From assembly GCA_944470555.2 (NCBI GenBank), contig OX104127.1:68781646-68845645 (forward strand): DNA of 64,000 nucleotides. The letters run 5' to 3'. Numbering within the stretch: position 1 is the stretch's first letter; each line of letters opens with the position of its first letter. Below the pieces are notes generated by a model. The model searched no databases. It was not told where the DNA came from and saw only the letters and a program-made list of their open reading frames with translations. The translations under genes and the position numbers were made by a program. The stretch is from Heterobilharzia americana (Eukaryota; Platyhelminthes; Trematoda; Strigeidida; Schistosomatidae). Shown one piece after another: positions 24,129 to 35,984 of the stretch.

Positions 24129-24697
24129 GTGATACTGTGTATTTATTCAGAGACAAATGAATTACATTAGCCGCTTGTTGTTCAGAAGTTATCAGGCAGA
24201 GATTTAAGGTGCTGTAGCTGAGTATGACTGAGTAATATTGATGAATGACATGTTTTCGTGCATTATTTAAGCATCTATATTTCGATTTATATTTACGCCA
24301 TATATTTATAGGGAGGGTATTTTCAAGTATTGGCATTTCATGTGTGACCTGATTATTTCTTTATTTAATAATGACTTATGAACTACATATCCATATCAAA
24401 GTGAATTCCTGTCATTCTAGTAAACTTGTTTATGATTGTTATATAACAGTTGAATGATTTTCATTATGTACCGATAAAATTTAGGACCAAGTAATAACTT
24501 CCTGTCTGTTTCATGAATTCAATGTCCTTAAAATGATCTCAAAAAAATTTTTTTACTCTTTATTACTTCGGAAATCTCTACTTACTGTTATGATGAAAAT
24601 TAACAGTCCCATCTATATTCTATTACATAGCATAAAATATTATTATTATTATTAGTCCCTTGGGTTCCTAATGGAACATAGGGCTTCAGTAGCACGT

Positions 24698-25189
24698 AAC
24701 AAGAAATTGCACACTTCATTAAAGCCAAATTTCATATCTACATTGATGAGTATTTTTTAAATGCGCTTGTATGGTCAATCGAATCCGATGGTTTGATGCA
24801 CTGAGTCACAACTGAAGTTCTGAGAAAATTCACACTTTTGAAGCACTTTTTACCAACTGATAGTTCGTTCTGTAGTTTATCAGTAAGTCAATCAATCAAA
24901 TGATCATACTGAAACTTGCAAAACTCCCTTTAAGGAAATAAATGTTAGATGACATTGATTTGATTTCCTACCATCTCTAAACATCTCTAAGAAAATGAAT
25001 ATTTGTATTCAGTAATAATAAATATTATAACTGCTTATCATCGTTATACATATCCTAAATACGAATTCAGTCCACTGTTTTATTGGGATTTAGTGATTGT
25101 GAAGGTGGTTTCATCATGGATTAACTTCAGGGTCAAGCAAGTTGGGATCAAAGACAGTTACTAACCGGTGACGTTAGGTGACGATTGTT
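24698..25189. other. Unassigned AT-rich DNA
   Basis: Nothing recognised. Confidence 0.5.
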
Positions 25190-25425
25190 ACTAATGGCTA
25201 ATTAACAGAGACGGGAAGATGTACGCCATTGGATTCATCCTCAGCGGCTGGATGGTAACACACCTTCCATGCAACCTGATGATCCCGAGCTCCATCCTTA
25301 TGAAGGTTGTGTGTGCACATGCATGAGGAGTACCGTACTCAGGTAAAATAACTCTCCAGTTCTTCCAGGTGCACAATGTTTCTCCGACTAATGTCAGGCC
25401 ATAATGCAAACTGCGTACCGATAAA
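25190..25425 (+). repeat. tRNA-headed SINE, family 2 (single diverged copy)
   Basis: Contains the family-2 blocks GTGTGTGCACATGCATGAGGAG, cut here as GTGTGCACATGCATGAGG, then CCAGTTCTTCCAGGTG and TTTCTCCGACTAATGTCAGGC in element order on the forward strand. The head region (25200-25300) is diverged. Confidence 0.5.
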
Positions 25426-25608
25426 ATTAATCAGTCTGTGGAAGTTAATAAGTGAACTTATGCAATAGTTGACTAATCTTATTATCATGGGCCATTAATA
25501 TAGGAGTAAAACTTGAGTACTGTGTTAGATTGTAATTCCCGTTTTATAATGTTTAGTAGATGCGTCACAAAAATGAAACAGTAAAATATGCTAGATAACA
25601 TTTCAAAC

Positions 25609-25726
25609 TTCAAGTTGTTATTCATCGAAGACTGACATCAGTTGGAGGAACAAAGGAAACCTGGGAGCTCCCAGGTTTCCTTTGTTCCTCCAACTGATGT
25701 CAGTCTTCGATGAATAACAACTTGAA
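25609..25726. repeat. Perfect 118-bp spacerless palindrome made of SINE family-2 tail sequence
   Basis: Two 59-bp arms meet at GGGAGCTCCC (centre between 25667 and 25668), with every position pairing by direct reading. Each arm is the tail part of the family-2 SINE (CTGACATCAGTTGGAGGAAC block). The arms are arranged tail outward, and the right side continues into further tail sequence (to about 25760). No spacer and no mismatch, so it could extrude as a cruciform, or be a copying or assembly fold-back. Confidence 0.95.
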
Positions 25727-25974
25727 ATATTTCCAAATCTCCACAACCCCCTCAAAATTTAATTTCAAACTTCATTTATTATCCATATTCATATGAGGTG
25801 AACATGAATCTGTACTCTTGCAATAAAAATACTTTGCCCAATTGGATCAATAGTTTATTTTAACCTACAAAGCTTATTTCTAGGTTATTTTGTAGATTTA
25901 AATGGTACTCTAATCCATGCCTCATTGAGAATTCTGGGTAAAGGCTTTGAGATGTCTTCTTTGTATGATAATAT

Positions 25975-28172
25975 TGTAAAGGTTGTGGATCCTTTCCTCA
26001 CATTACTGCCCTTATTTTCTTACGATTACTAAGGAATTCACTAATTATTTAGAAGCGTAGTTATTTATTTGAGAAGCATGCTTATAGAAACGGACTGGGA
26101 TATATTTGCTGATGAAGTTTTAGACAACACTATTACCAATATCACAAGCTATCTCAGATTCTGTCTCGATATCTGCTGCCCTACTGAAACAATTTACATC
26201 AGATTTGACAGACTTTCCTCTCCTCATCTCAAGAGGCTTCGGAGAGAAAAGGTTGTATAAGGCGAGAGATCACCCTGGCGTTAAAAGGCTTAACTGCCTA
26301 ATTAAGTCTGAAATACAACGTCTGAATACTGTATGCAACAGAAGTTCTTATCGTGTAAGAACTCTTCCAATATATACCGGTAAAAAACAGATGACAACAC
26401 AAACTCGTTCGGATGTCTGCGCGTTAAACAAGTCATTTATACGTCGGCAAGCTAATTTCACCCTTCCTAATGTGCAAAATCAAGTGGATAGCTGCTTTCC
26501 AGGTTTCAATACAAATGATGTATTTAAATGTCTAAAGTCTTTGAATCCCTCCCAAAGCTTAGGTCCTGATAATGTTTCTAGTATCATATTTAGAAAATGT
26601 GCAGATATTTTGTGTCATCCACTTACAGATATCTTCAATGTATCGTTCTCTAAAAACATAATACCCACTGCTTGGAAGCAGATAAAAATTGTACCTGTGC
26701 CTAAGCCATCTTCTGGATCAGATGTTACTTTTCGACCCATCGCTATAACTTCCCCTTTTCTGAAGACAATAGAGAAATTACTTCTGCTTGTGATTGAGCC
26801 TTCATTGATGGCCTTCAGAGATCCAAAACAGTTTGCTTACAAACACCGGAGGAGTACTTTAGATGCAGCTACTGTCTTGCATCATAATATTGTTTCTAGT
26901 CTCGACAAAGGTGTTAAGTATGTCCGTTGTGCCTTTTTGGATTACTCATCAGCCTTTGACTCTGTTCCTAGACCACTTTTGTTAAATAAGCTTGCCATAG
27001 CTCACACTGATCCATGGGTTACAAAATGGCTGCATTCTTATTTTTCTGAAAGGAAACAGTACACTATTCATAAAGGGATGCGCTCGACTTCATTGCTTAC
27101 TGAAGCTGGTGTGCCTCAAGGTGCTGTACTTTCTCCTTTTCTGTTTTCCTTTTTTTGCACGATTTGCCTTATTCTGTTGAAACTAATTTTATCAAGTATG
27201 CTGATGACCTGACGATTTCTATTCCAGTAAACTCTTCTTTGGATTGCTCGAAATTAAATGAATTCTTGTCTGAAGTTGGTAAATGGTCTCTCTCAAATGG
27301 TCTCAAACTAAACCCCTCTAAAGGTCAGACCGTTAATTTTAGCCTCAGGCGTAAACAAGACTTATGTGAGCTGCTTAAATCTCATGACACTTGCTGCATC
27401 AATGGTATTTCTGCAGAAAGTAAATCGAGTGTGAACTATCTTGGGTTGTGTTTTACTTCTGACCTTTGTTGGTCGTCCCATATTTTATTGACTTGTAAAA
27501 AAGTCTTTCGTTTAACTTATTACGTAAAGAAATTGAGGCTTTCTGGTATAACTCAACTGCTTCTTTTACAATTTATTAATTCCTGCATTTAACCTATTAT
27601 TCTATATTGTTCCCCATTAATCTTTCCTGGTCTTCTTAAAAAGGACTATGTTATGTTGCGTAGGGCTTTGAAGACCGTCAGCAGGGTGAGTGGTGTGTCT
27701 CTGGCTCAACTGATTAACACTGTAGTTGATCGACATATAAATTCCTGCAAGCTACTAGCTACAGAAATTTTAACTGACAGTGAGCATCCACTTCATTTAC
27801 AGCTCTCTCCATGTATCTCCTCAGGGAGGACAAGGAGAAACTACATAAGACTGTATGCTCGTACAGCTAAGCATAAGAATTCGACTGTACCTTACCTTGC
27901 ACGTATATTTTGTGAGGAAAAAAGTGTTAGAACGGAAACCAAACATCAACTTTGTGACAGTTAAAAATCTCATTTCAATAATTTAACTTACAATGCAAAA
28001 TTTTCTCGTTTTTAATATTCTTCACATAACTTAAATTTTTATACTAAAAACAATTCAAAAGGCTGCAAAGTAGTATGTCTATACTTATATTTTGTTGTTA
28101 TTGCAATATATATTACGCTGAGAATTCCAAATTGTACCACAAATTGTTTGGAATAAAGTGAATTATTATTAT
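25975..28172 (+). pseudogene. CR1-clade non-LTR retrotransposon, 5'-truncated, reverse transcriptase with two frameshifts and one stop
   Basis: Encodes the EN-RT linker and reverse transcriptase of a CR1/SR1-like LINE. The first piece (26069-26260) ends at HLKRLRREKVV, where a frameshift leads to 26205-27212. There follow FKCLKSLNPSQSLGPDNVS, FRPIAITSPFLKTIEKLL, motif A FLDYSSAFDSVPR (26934-26972) and motif B GVPQGAVLSPFLFS (about 27108-27150). A second frameshift in the T-run at about 27150 leads to 27155-27592, with motif C YADD at 27197-27208. A TAA stop at 27590 interrupts the frame, which then resumes (27653-27964) to a natural-looking C-terminus. Catalytic Asp residues are all present. 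The endonuclease is absent by 5' truncation. The 3' end reads GGAATAAAGTGAATTATTAT, an (ATT)n tail. The least decayed element in the window; clade call by motif order. Confidence 0.92.
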
Positions 28173-31100
28173 CGGTGAGATGTCTTGAATGTATCTGATT
28201 TCTTGTATGATATCTTCTGCCTTACTAGTAAGCTTCTTGGACCTGTCACTAAAACATCTTACTGAGCTAACTTTAACTGATATAGGATGAGGTGATCCGA
28301 AGTCTAAGTAACGAATCGAGTGTGAATGTTTTTTATTAATACCAATGTCTAAACTAACAACTTGCTTTCGTTTTATTCTGGTCTGAAATTGCAAATCCTC
28401 CTTTAGTATTTTCTATTTCGTAGGTAAATTGGACTGGATTGACAACCGAATCTTAGCTTATTAAATCAACATGAAATATATGCAAAATGAACGACTCACT
28501 GCCTGTTTCGGATGTATGAAAAATCCTAATTCTGATTTCACATAGGAGGCGAGAAGACTAGAACTACACCAATCATGTCTCAAAGTTTGAAAAGTGATCT
28601 TGACATGACTATGGACAGTAAATTATGGTCGAAAAGTTAGGCAGTAAATAATGCTGTTTCACAATATGGCACATTTAATAGACAGACTAAAATGGAATCA
28701 TGGGTCAGCTTATGAGATAGCTCTAGCATAATTGTGTTTTTTCCGCTAGCATATTTCCAAAGCATCAGTTAGGTTGAACTGTAGGGAAGTTTGAAGTACT
28801 TATTTGTAATAAGCTAATCATTAGTGAGTATTTAACATGCATTGAGCTATTCTGCTCCTTAGTACCAATTTATCCAACAATGTTTTCAACAAATGATTAA
28901 TACGAAGCTTAAACTTAAAGCCTAAAGGATATTTCACAGTTGATTTGCGCTTATTCATTGTGAATGCTTCGACACAACAACTTTATATCGAGAGTGATTA
29001 AGCAAATTATAATGGTACATCAAACAATCACGTTACATAGAATATTTGCCTTTCTAAAACCTAAGAAGGTTAACGCTTATTTCTGCAACACCTTGAGCGG
29101 AAACAACAAGCCAGTTATAGGCGACATCAATTCTACTGTTATATTGAATTCTCTGAGATAAGTGATTTGACTGTTAGTCTTCGACTGTGTTTGCAAAACG
29201 ACATCATCAGCATAGACTTGTGGAAGAAGTTATCTCCAGCAACTTTCTTTGGAAGTTATCTTAACAAGTTGTCTTGAACACCTTTTATGTGATTGGCTGT
29301 TTTCCCGACTACACAGTCTGTCAGTGTATATTGATTGGTCATCCTGCTGACTTCTACTGTGGTTATATTGGAGTTTCTCGTGTCTTTCAATGACTTATAA
29401 TGAGTCTGCATTTCGTTATTTGTAAGTCGCTAATTGACCTAAGTTCCAGGCTTGCAGAAATTTTCTTGTATTTCATAGGTTTCTCCTATCAAAGGTTTCT
29501 GTATTTTCAAAATAAAATTTATGTCTTCAGTCCACTACTTATATTCATATCAACAGTGCTATACTCTGGTGTTTTTGCAAGGGAAGATTATATGAATGTC
29601 TAGTTTGTCCAACACATTGTTTATCAAGTGATCACGGTTAACTTTGCAAGTTACGTTTGACATATCTTCTTGAGATTTTGAATCCTTCGGTTTACATAAT
29701 ATAGTATGGAGAGAACTTATGGGTCTATGAGTTATACCAACTTCACAAGGTCGAAATAGTTTTATTTAGCTTTCAATATTTCTTTTCTGTACTTGTTGAT
29801 TCCCAAGAATTACCCCATATTTGATGAATAACTGGACAAAAATATGCTCCTCAAGTTTACTGGGTAGTCGTTCTTCCCTGGTACAGTTTTCTACGACAAT
29901 TTCACTTCTATGTTAAGTGGTTTCACTTGCGTCTCACATCAGATTTCTACACAGATGACTTTGATGATTGTTTATTAGCACATCTACGAAGGGTAGGTAG
30001 TTGTTCTATTCCCCTTTTATTGTGAATTTAGTATCGTCGAAAATTTTGTCTTTCATATTATTCATTTGTAAATTTCAAGTGCTTATTATAAACATATTGA
30101 CTTAAGGTGACCGGCATTTTCCTTGAATGGTTTACACTTGTTCCTTGGATTTCATTAAGTCAATTTCAAAATTGATGAAATGTGGTGAGAACTGAAGACA
30201 GTTATCTTCATTTCATTTTATAACAGTGGTTGGTTAGTAGTAATTAGTCACTGAGTTTTGCGTTTCAGGCTAAATAAATAATATACTCAACATTTTTTTT
30301 CAATTTTCCCTGTGGTGGCATTTTGAAATGGTGAAAACACTGTAAAATATTTAGAATGAGAATTTTAAGCAATTATTATCCTCTGTAATATTTAGGCTGA
30401 CAGAACAATACTTTGTTCATCTTTAGAAAGGCTAGTAAGTTGAACAAGTCGGCAGCTGAAGTAAATCGTATAAAGTGATGGCTATGGAGCCTAAAAGTCT
30501 CGACTTTAGAAAACGCTGCAAATTGATCCTGTAGATTTTATGGACCTCTAGTTTCAGAGTAGTTCCGTTTATACGAGTTCATTCAAGTAAAAAAATAAAA
30601 ACGAACCGCCTTGATACTAAATAAAGTAGAAATTGTAAAACCGTATAAATGTATTTTCACTATTCTTCCAGGTATTCCAGGTCATTTCTCGTATTCAAAA
30701 CAAAAGCAGACTATTAGCTGTAAGTTATATTTCGACGAATCTCAGCGTATTTGAAAAGCACAACACACATTATTGAGGTACAGGACTACTTAGAAACAAG
30801 TTCTTCAAATCTACCGGTCTCATCAGCCAAATCTGTATGATTTAAAGACGAGATAGTTAATCCACTTTCTCAGTACCAACAGCATCATCAATGTACCTGA
30901 AAGAATTTAGACTTCAAAGTGAAACTGTTTAAGCCTCTTAGATTTAGATGGTTGCTCTACTTAATTTTGAATACAGTGAAATAGACCAACCATTTGTGAC
31001 TTATCTACAAGTTTTGTAATAAAATTTGATGCTTTAATGATAACCTTGCTGAAACCAAAGGTGAACATCTAAAAAACTACGCAGTGGTTTGAAATGTCAG

Positions 31101-32369
31101 TGTCGAAGTGTAATTTACGACGAATTAGAGAATGATTAACCAATCATTGCCACAGTCGCTCTTGTCAGATAAAAGGATCTATAACACACACACGTGTAAG
31201 AATAATTTAATCACAACTAAAATTCAAGTAAGCAAATTATATTACTGTTTCTTGATGAAGATTATGTAAATGGTAATTGATGAGCTGACATTAGTTTGGC
31301 GAAGAACATAACACCATGATATGTTCTTAAATGGTTATGAATAACAGTTGGCTCTATCAGAACTCGGCGATTTGCTGGACTATTGAAACAATGTTAGTGA
31401 CAAGTCTTCAAATCAAAAAAAATGTTACAGCACATAAACTCCAGGTAGGTATTCGTAAAGTACAAATCAAAATGTTACTGCTTCTTTATTTCCTGGTGAT
31501 ATGAAATAACTGTATTAGAAGTGGTGCAAACCCTTAAGTATTCTTCAAATGATAACTGAAATATTGATTTACTGTTGGAGAGTTTCCAAAGATCTATACA
31601 AGGAATTTTGATCCCCTTTTAAAGGGTACTCAGCTTTGTTACCAGCAGTTGGTAAATGTGTGCTTTATTTACTCATTGGCGATATGATTTACTTATTTCA
31701 GTGTTGATTTCAAAGGAAATCACAAACTAGTTATCCAATGAGAACCGATTCAGTTGTCAGGTTAGAAGCACTTGACGCTGAGTAAAATGGAATCCATCAA
31801 TTTATGGTATTTGCTACACCATAAGGTATTGATAGAAGTTGTCAGAAGGCTCTGGAACACCTTGTTATTCATACACAGGTCCGGTTGGTGGTAAAATTCC
31901 TGATTTCGATGCTAAGTGACAAAGACTTAAATCACTGAAAGGTCATGGGCTTCCTTATATTTGAAGGTATATTACTGATGACTTCAAGAAGTATCCAGGT
32001 CTAGAGTCTCTTAACAGTTCATTTCTGACTGAATTTGACCAACTCAAAATACACAAAATCTTCATTTTTCACTAAATAAGTCAACTTATTCATTTTAATC
32101 TCGGCCAACTAAATTTATCTAAATAAATTAAATGGGTTGAAAAGAATTTAATCATATGACACTAGTTTAAAGTTTTAGTCTGAAACATAAATTAAAATTG
32201 TGAATTAATTAATTTTTTAATTTTTTTTCAAACTTTTTCTTCCTCAAGAAAATTTTTACTTTACTAAGCGAAGCATTAAATATTTTGATGGTAACAGCAG
32301 GAAATCATGAATGTAAACTGAATTTACCTTTTATATCGTCCAAGGAATTCTTGTTTTTAGCTGAAAATC
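28173..32369. other. Unassigned AT-rich DNA, 4.2 kb
   Basis: No repeat family or gene was recognised with confidence. Open stretches at 28964-29161 and 29400-29603 (65 and 67 codons) match nothing. A reverse-strand string YADDVVL near 29190-29210 lacks supporting RT motifs. TA-rich throughout. Confidence 0.5.
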
Positions 32370-32535
32370 GAATTATTGTTATTATTATTTGTCCCTTACG
32401 TTCCTAATGGAACATAGGGCTTCAGCAGCACGTCTTCAGAGAACTCTGTCCTCTGAAATCTTTTCATCCTGGCTCCACGATAGCCCAGAAGCTCTCATTT
32501 CCTCCTGGCACGATCTCCTCCATGTCACCCTCGGA
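32370..32535 (-). mobile_element. RTE 3'-end fragment (copy G)
   Basis: Only the last ~130 bp of the RTE remain. On the reverse strand: ATGGAGGAGATCGTGCC, GAAATGAGAGCTTCTGGGCT, GAAGCCCTATGTTCCATTAGG, then a terminus AACGTAAGGGAC and an AATAATAATAACAATAA tail. Closest to copies D and E. Severe 5' truncation. Confidence 0.85.
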
Positions 32536-32814
32536 AACCGAAGAAAATCGAATTGGTATGTATTAATTCTATGTGTTAGTACAGAGATTTTGTTCTGGTG
32601 ATGAACTTATCAGCAATGATATGTGTTGTGATTTTCATGAAATCAAGATCATGATACTGGTGTCCGATAGTAAACATCAAACTGTCCACAAACTTATTTG
32701 GAATTCAATCATGCTAATCGAATCCTGTCTACCATTTCAAAACGTAAGTAGTCTGCCACTCATTTTTATGATACTTGTAGTTTTTCGTTGCTATACAGGG
32801 CTGAGTTGGTTGTC

Positions 32815-33120
32815 CTATGTTAGTGCCTGTCTGCCAAAAGAGGTCGAGCAATTCGGCCCTGTATAACAACGGGAATTGATAAGTATCATAACAGTAACTG
32901 ATATCCGTTGCACAAGAGGTGGCTGTCGTGCCCCGGTGGTTTAGTGGATAACGCTGTAATGTTTGAAATGATGAGTACCGCTTTCGTTTCTCGGTGGGAA
33001 CAGCATCATTCACTAGGGTGCGCGTACTTCTGGGTGACGTGCATCAAATAGGATGAAACGCACGTCAGAGATTCCTCTGCTAGTCACCAAGATCTATGTA
33101 GAGTCTACCACTCAGTTTTA
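32815..33120 (+). repeat. Sm-alpha-like hammerhead SINE, near full unit
   Basis: Starts in the body of the unit (GCCTGTCTGCCAAAAGAGG, CAACGGGAATTGATAAG), then the tRNA-like head with box-A-like TGCCCCGGTGGTTTAGTGG at about 32930-32948, then the ribozyme region 33025-33075. GAAA and GUC are intact, but the first core reads GUGACGU instead of CUGAUGA. The order body-head-ribozyme indicates a unit cut from a tandem array. Confidence 0.78.
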
Positions 33121-33289
33121 TCTGTAATGTCTGACCCTGATTGAAACATGATCAATCCTACATGGCATGGCTTTCAAACAGAACTTTTGTAGATCAACCA
33201 AGACACTAGCCAGTATTGAATGATCTATAACATGAGCTGAAAAATAAAGCTTGAGGTGGTATTTATCAATTAAGGTGATTTAGGTTTGC

Positions 33290-33475
33290 CAGTGAACACG
33301 TTACCACTGGGCCATGGATCGGAATCAGATGACCCACACTTTGCTGTGTAGCCCGATACTGGAACAAAACAGTTATTTAGTATTCTCAGTATTTCAGTGG
33401 TTCCCCAAATAATGCCAGTCTATGATAAGTACCATCTTGAAATCAAATAATCGCTACAAACCTTAAAGCTGAATT
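33290..33475 (+). repeat. tRNA-headed SINE, family 2
   Basis: Element order on the forward strand: ACCACTGGGCCATGG head remnant, CTGGAACAAAACAGTTA, TTCAGTGGTTCCCC, GCCAGTCTATGATAAGTACC, CTTGAAATCAAATAATCG. The last blocks are the family tail. Confidence 0.6.
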
Positions 33476-33639
33476 TCTTTCCACTGCTGATCAGTGATAA
33501 GCGTCGGGATGAATTCGTTACTTGTGGGAAAAATCAAGTTGGAAGTGAGGGTAAATACTCGACAATAACATAGAATAATGGCTGGGCAGCATCGCAAATT
33601 AACAGAAGTAGCAATAGTTAGATGTTCGCCAGGAAATCT

Positions 33640-33815
33640 GAAGATCCTGCGATTATTCTCTGTAATGATCCTGGGAGCACACTTCTGAGAAGTCCTATAC
33701 ACGGCGAAACGCCCATCCATTGCTCCCAGGCTTTTAACGACCCTCTAACTCATGTCAACCCTCAATGAATACCACCTTGAAATTAATAAATCCTTACAAA
33801 CCTCCAAACTGAGAC
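33640..33815 (+). repeat. tRNA-headed SINE, family 2
   Basis: Second family-2 copy in the same orientation: CACACTTCTGAGAAGTCC, ACGGCGAAACGCCC, TGCTCCCAGGCTTTT, CTCAATGAATACCACC and CTTGAAATTAATAAATCC tail. Confidence 0.65.
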
Positions 33816-34194
33816 AGTGCTTATGTTAGTCCAGTATAAAGAGAAGGCAAACAGCTGAAGTGTATAATTTAAAGTTATTAATTATTTTAAAAAAGGAGCA
33901 GTATCTTCACCGTGCCTGGTGGTCTAGTTGGCGGCTAGCACTGGAATCCATAACACAGCATTTCTTGGTATTTGGGAGTTGTCAGCCAGATAAACCAGCA
34001 TTCCAGAGAATGGTATCGCCAAGGAGCTTTGAACCTGGGGACCGCCAGACCAAATTAAAAGTTGGTTTGTGGTCGCATCTGAGAGGTTTTTTGAAGTACT
34101 TGGCGGAAGCAAACCGTTACTATACCGTTTTAATCAAGTTATTAGGTGGCTGCAATGGCTACTCATCCGTCATTAATATCAAAATTTAAAATAC
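33816..34194. other. Unassigned DNA, possible diverged tRNA-like repeat
   Basis: Contains GCCTGGTGGTCTAGTTGGCG near 33913 and TTTGAACCTGGGGACCGCC near 34029, which vaguely resemble tRNA-like A- and B-box surroundings in opposite orientations. Not strong enough to assign. Two overlapping opposite open stretches here are not convincing. Confidence 0.3.
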
Positions 34195-34490
34195 AAGCGA
34201 TATAAAGGCATCCAAGCAGGAGTCCATATGTCAGTAGAGATCTATCAGTTCGGTCCAATCAAGGATGGGACAATACAAGCAACATCATTGTTCAAGAAGT
34301 GGCTATTGTCACTCGGCGGTCTACTTGATAACGCTCTGGAATTTGAAGCGGTCGGTCCCCAGTTCGAGTCTTAGTGGGAAAAACATCGCTCACCAAGAGG
34401 CAGGTACATCCAGCTAATGAGTCTTAAATCAGACGAAGTGCGCGTTGTGGATTTCACTGTTAACCAATATCCGTCATTAATATCATACAT
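34195..34490 (+). repeat. Sm-alpha-like hammerhead SINE, near full unit
   Basis: Body block GGCATCCAAGCAGGAGTCC, head with ACTCGGCGGTCTACTTGATAA and B-box-like CAGTTCGAGTC at about 34361, ribozyme region 34405-34455. Core CUAAUGA, GAAG in place of GAAA, cleavage triplet GUU. Confidence 0.78.
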
Positions 34491-34714
34491 ATTCGGCTGA
34501 TAATGGGTGATAAAAACGTCTTAAGTTTCAGTAGGTGAACTACTTTCCACAAGACAATTCTTCACTGAATGGAGATAATTTCATATGGAAACGACTTTTT
34601 ATTGTAGCATATTCCCTAGAGGGTTAAATTTACTCAGTAGTTATTATGACTTTCTCACACCTCGCTTTCATCTTCTTCATCATCAAAGCACACTTAATTA
34701 TCGACTGTAAGCGT

Positions 34715-34925
34715 TAATATTTTAAGTTTGGAGGTTAATAAGGATTCACTTATTGAGTTCAGATTGGAATTCATCATGGACTGATATCAGTCGGAGAAAC
34801 ACTGGAAATATGGGAGCACTAAGCAGCTGTTTCGTCCTAGTATTCGGCTTCTCAGTGATGTGCACTCGTGACCCCATGAGGAATCGAACCCAGGTCCCGC
34901 AGCTAACATGTTAACATTGGGGTCA
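34715..34925 (-). repeat. tRNA-headed SINE, family 2, left member of an inverted pair
   Basis: Best-preserved family-2 copy. On the reverse strand it reads head GTTAGCTGCGGGACCTGG with B box GGTTCGATTCC (34880-34890), then GGGTCACGAGTGCACATC, AGGACGAAACAGCTGC, TTTCTCCGACTGATATCAG and a tail near 34720-34760. The B box and family structure support a pol III SINE derived from a tRNA. Confidence 0.72.
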
Positions 34926-35075
34926 GATCCCTGACAGATGGGGTCATGGGTTGATTTACTGTTGCGCAGTCACACATCATGAGGAAGCGACTATTCAGTT
35001 CTTCTAGGTTTCTATTATTTCTGCAACTGACGTCAGTCTACGGTGAATATCAACCTGAAGTTCATATTCTCATTT
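34926..35075 (+). repeat. tRNA-headed SINE, family 2, right member of an inverted pair
   Basis: Forward copy abutting the previous one: CACACATCATGAGGAAGC, CAGTTCTTCTAGGTTTC, GCAACTGACGTCAGTCTACG, GTGAATATCAACCTGAAG. Heads face inward. Confidence 0.68.
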
Positions 35076-35984
35076 TATGGCTTTTAATGATTTTCGAAGA
35101 CACTATTTTCATTTAATTGGCTTGTACTTTGATGCAGTGATTATGGTATATGACAAGCTCAACTCCTTCGGCACAGTAGTACTACTTTCTGTATCGACAA
35201 TGATTCATCGACTGAGTTATACGAATTAAGTTTAATATTGCGGTGTGTTAACTGGAATCACTGGTGAACTTTATTTGTCTATGATCCATAATTTGTTGGG
35301 AAGTCAGTAAGATTTGCTCCTTTTACATAAAGAACTCGCATTTATTAGGTGAAGTTGTGAAGAGGATGAATGACTAAGAAATTATACTATGATATACAGT
35401 AAAGAACAGATGGTAACGTCAAAACGTTCGCCTTACTAGACGAAAAGAGGATTCATTAGATTGTCAGAGGGGGTAGGATATTACAAAGATCGAGGAAGGA
35501 TTATGAGACATGTTGAATATTTTGTTTTCCTAAAGTTAAAATTGTCTTATAAGGTAATATTGCTTGTTGATCGGTTACTTTTTGCAAAACTCACTGCATT
35601 ACAGAATTCGCAGATTGTTATCACTTACCTGAGTTATTACTTAATAATTTTTATATGCATACACAAATTCAATCTCTTGAGTGCTTTGAGAAGAAGAACT
35701 AGAAATTATGCTGTACCAGTATATCTGTTTTAAAACTGTCAGACTGTTTATGGGTGAAACCGGTGACCATATAGTTAGATAAGATCAGTGCTAACTAATA
35801 AGTAATTTATTCGTAATTTGAATTTCACATTTATTAATATACTGGAATTAGTTGACCGGTCCCTCTTGGCAAATGGGATCAGATAGGAATGCTTGAGTAT
35901 TACCTGAAGACTGATTATGATGTGATTTGATTGATACTACCTATTACTGGTATGAATGATCCACTTTTCGTCATGTTTGAGGCT
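35076..35984. other. Unassigned DNA
   Basis: A 90-codon forward open stretch at 35461-35733 contains a hydrophobic C-terminal half (LSYYLIIFICIH) but matches no family I know; probably chance in AT-rich DNA. Confidence 0.4.

Larger units (their letters stand above)
22517..24697. repeat. Direct repeat block, second copy (first copy 6552-8729)
   Basis: Carries RTE copy C, the same 526-bp non-RTE flank and the first 43 bp of a copy-D-like RTE 3' end, then breaks into unrelated sequence after GTAGCACGT at 24697. It is almost identical to the first copy, except for the 50 bp next to the RTE 3' end and a cluster of about eight substitutions at 23918-23975. Confidence 0.9.

Noticed and set aside
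29185..29225. Reverse-strand YADDVVL string resembling an RT catalytic box
   Set aside because: No motif A, motif B or thumb sequence lies in order around it, and the surrounding frame has a stop; four to seven matching residues are expected by chance in this much AT-rich sequence.
30870..30900. Reverse-strand RYIDDAVGT, similar to the Penelope-like RT motif C
   Set aside because: Flanking sequence does not read as PLE fingers, palm or thumb in any frame, so it is not supported as an element.
35461..35733. 90-codon open stretch with a possible membrane segment
   Set aside because: Isolated, unsupported by context, and hydrophobic runs are common in chance frames of AT-rich DNA.
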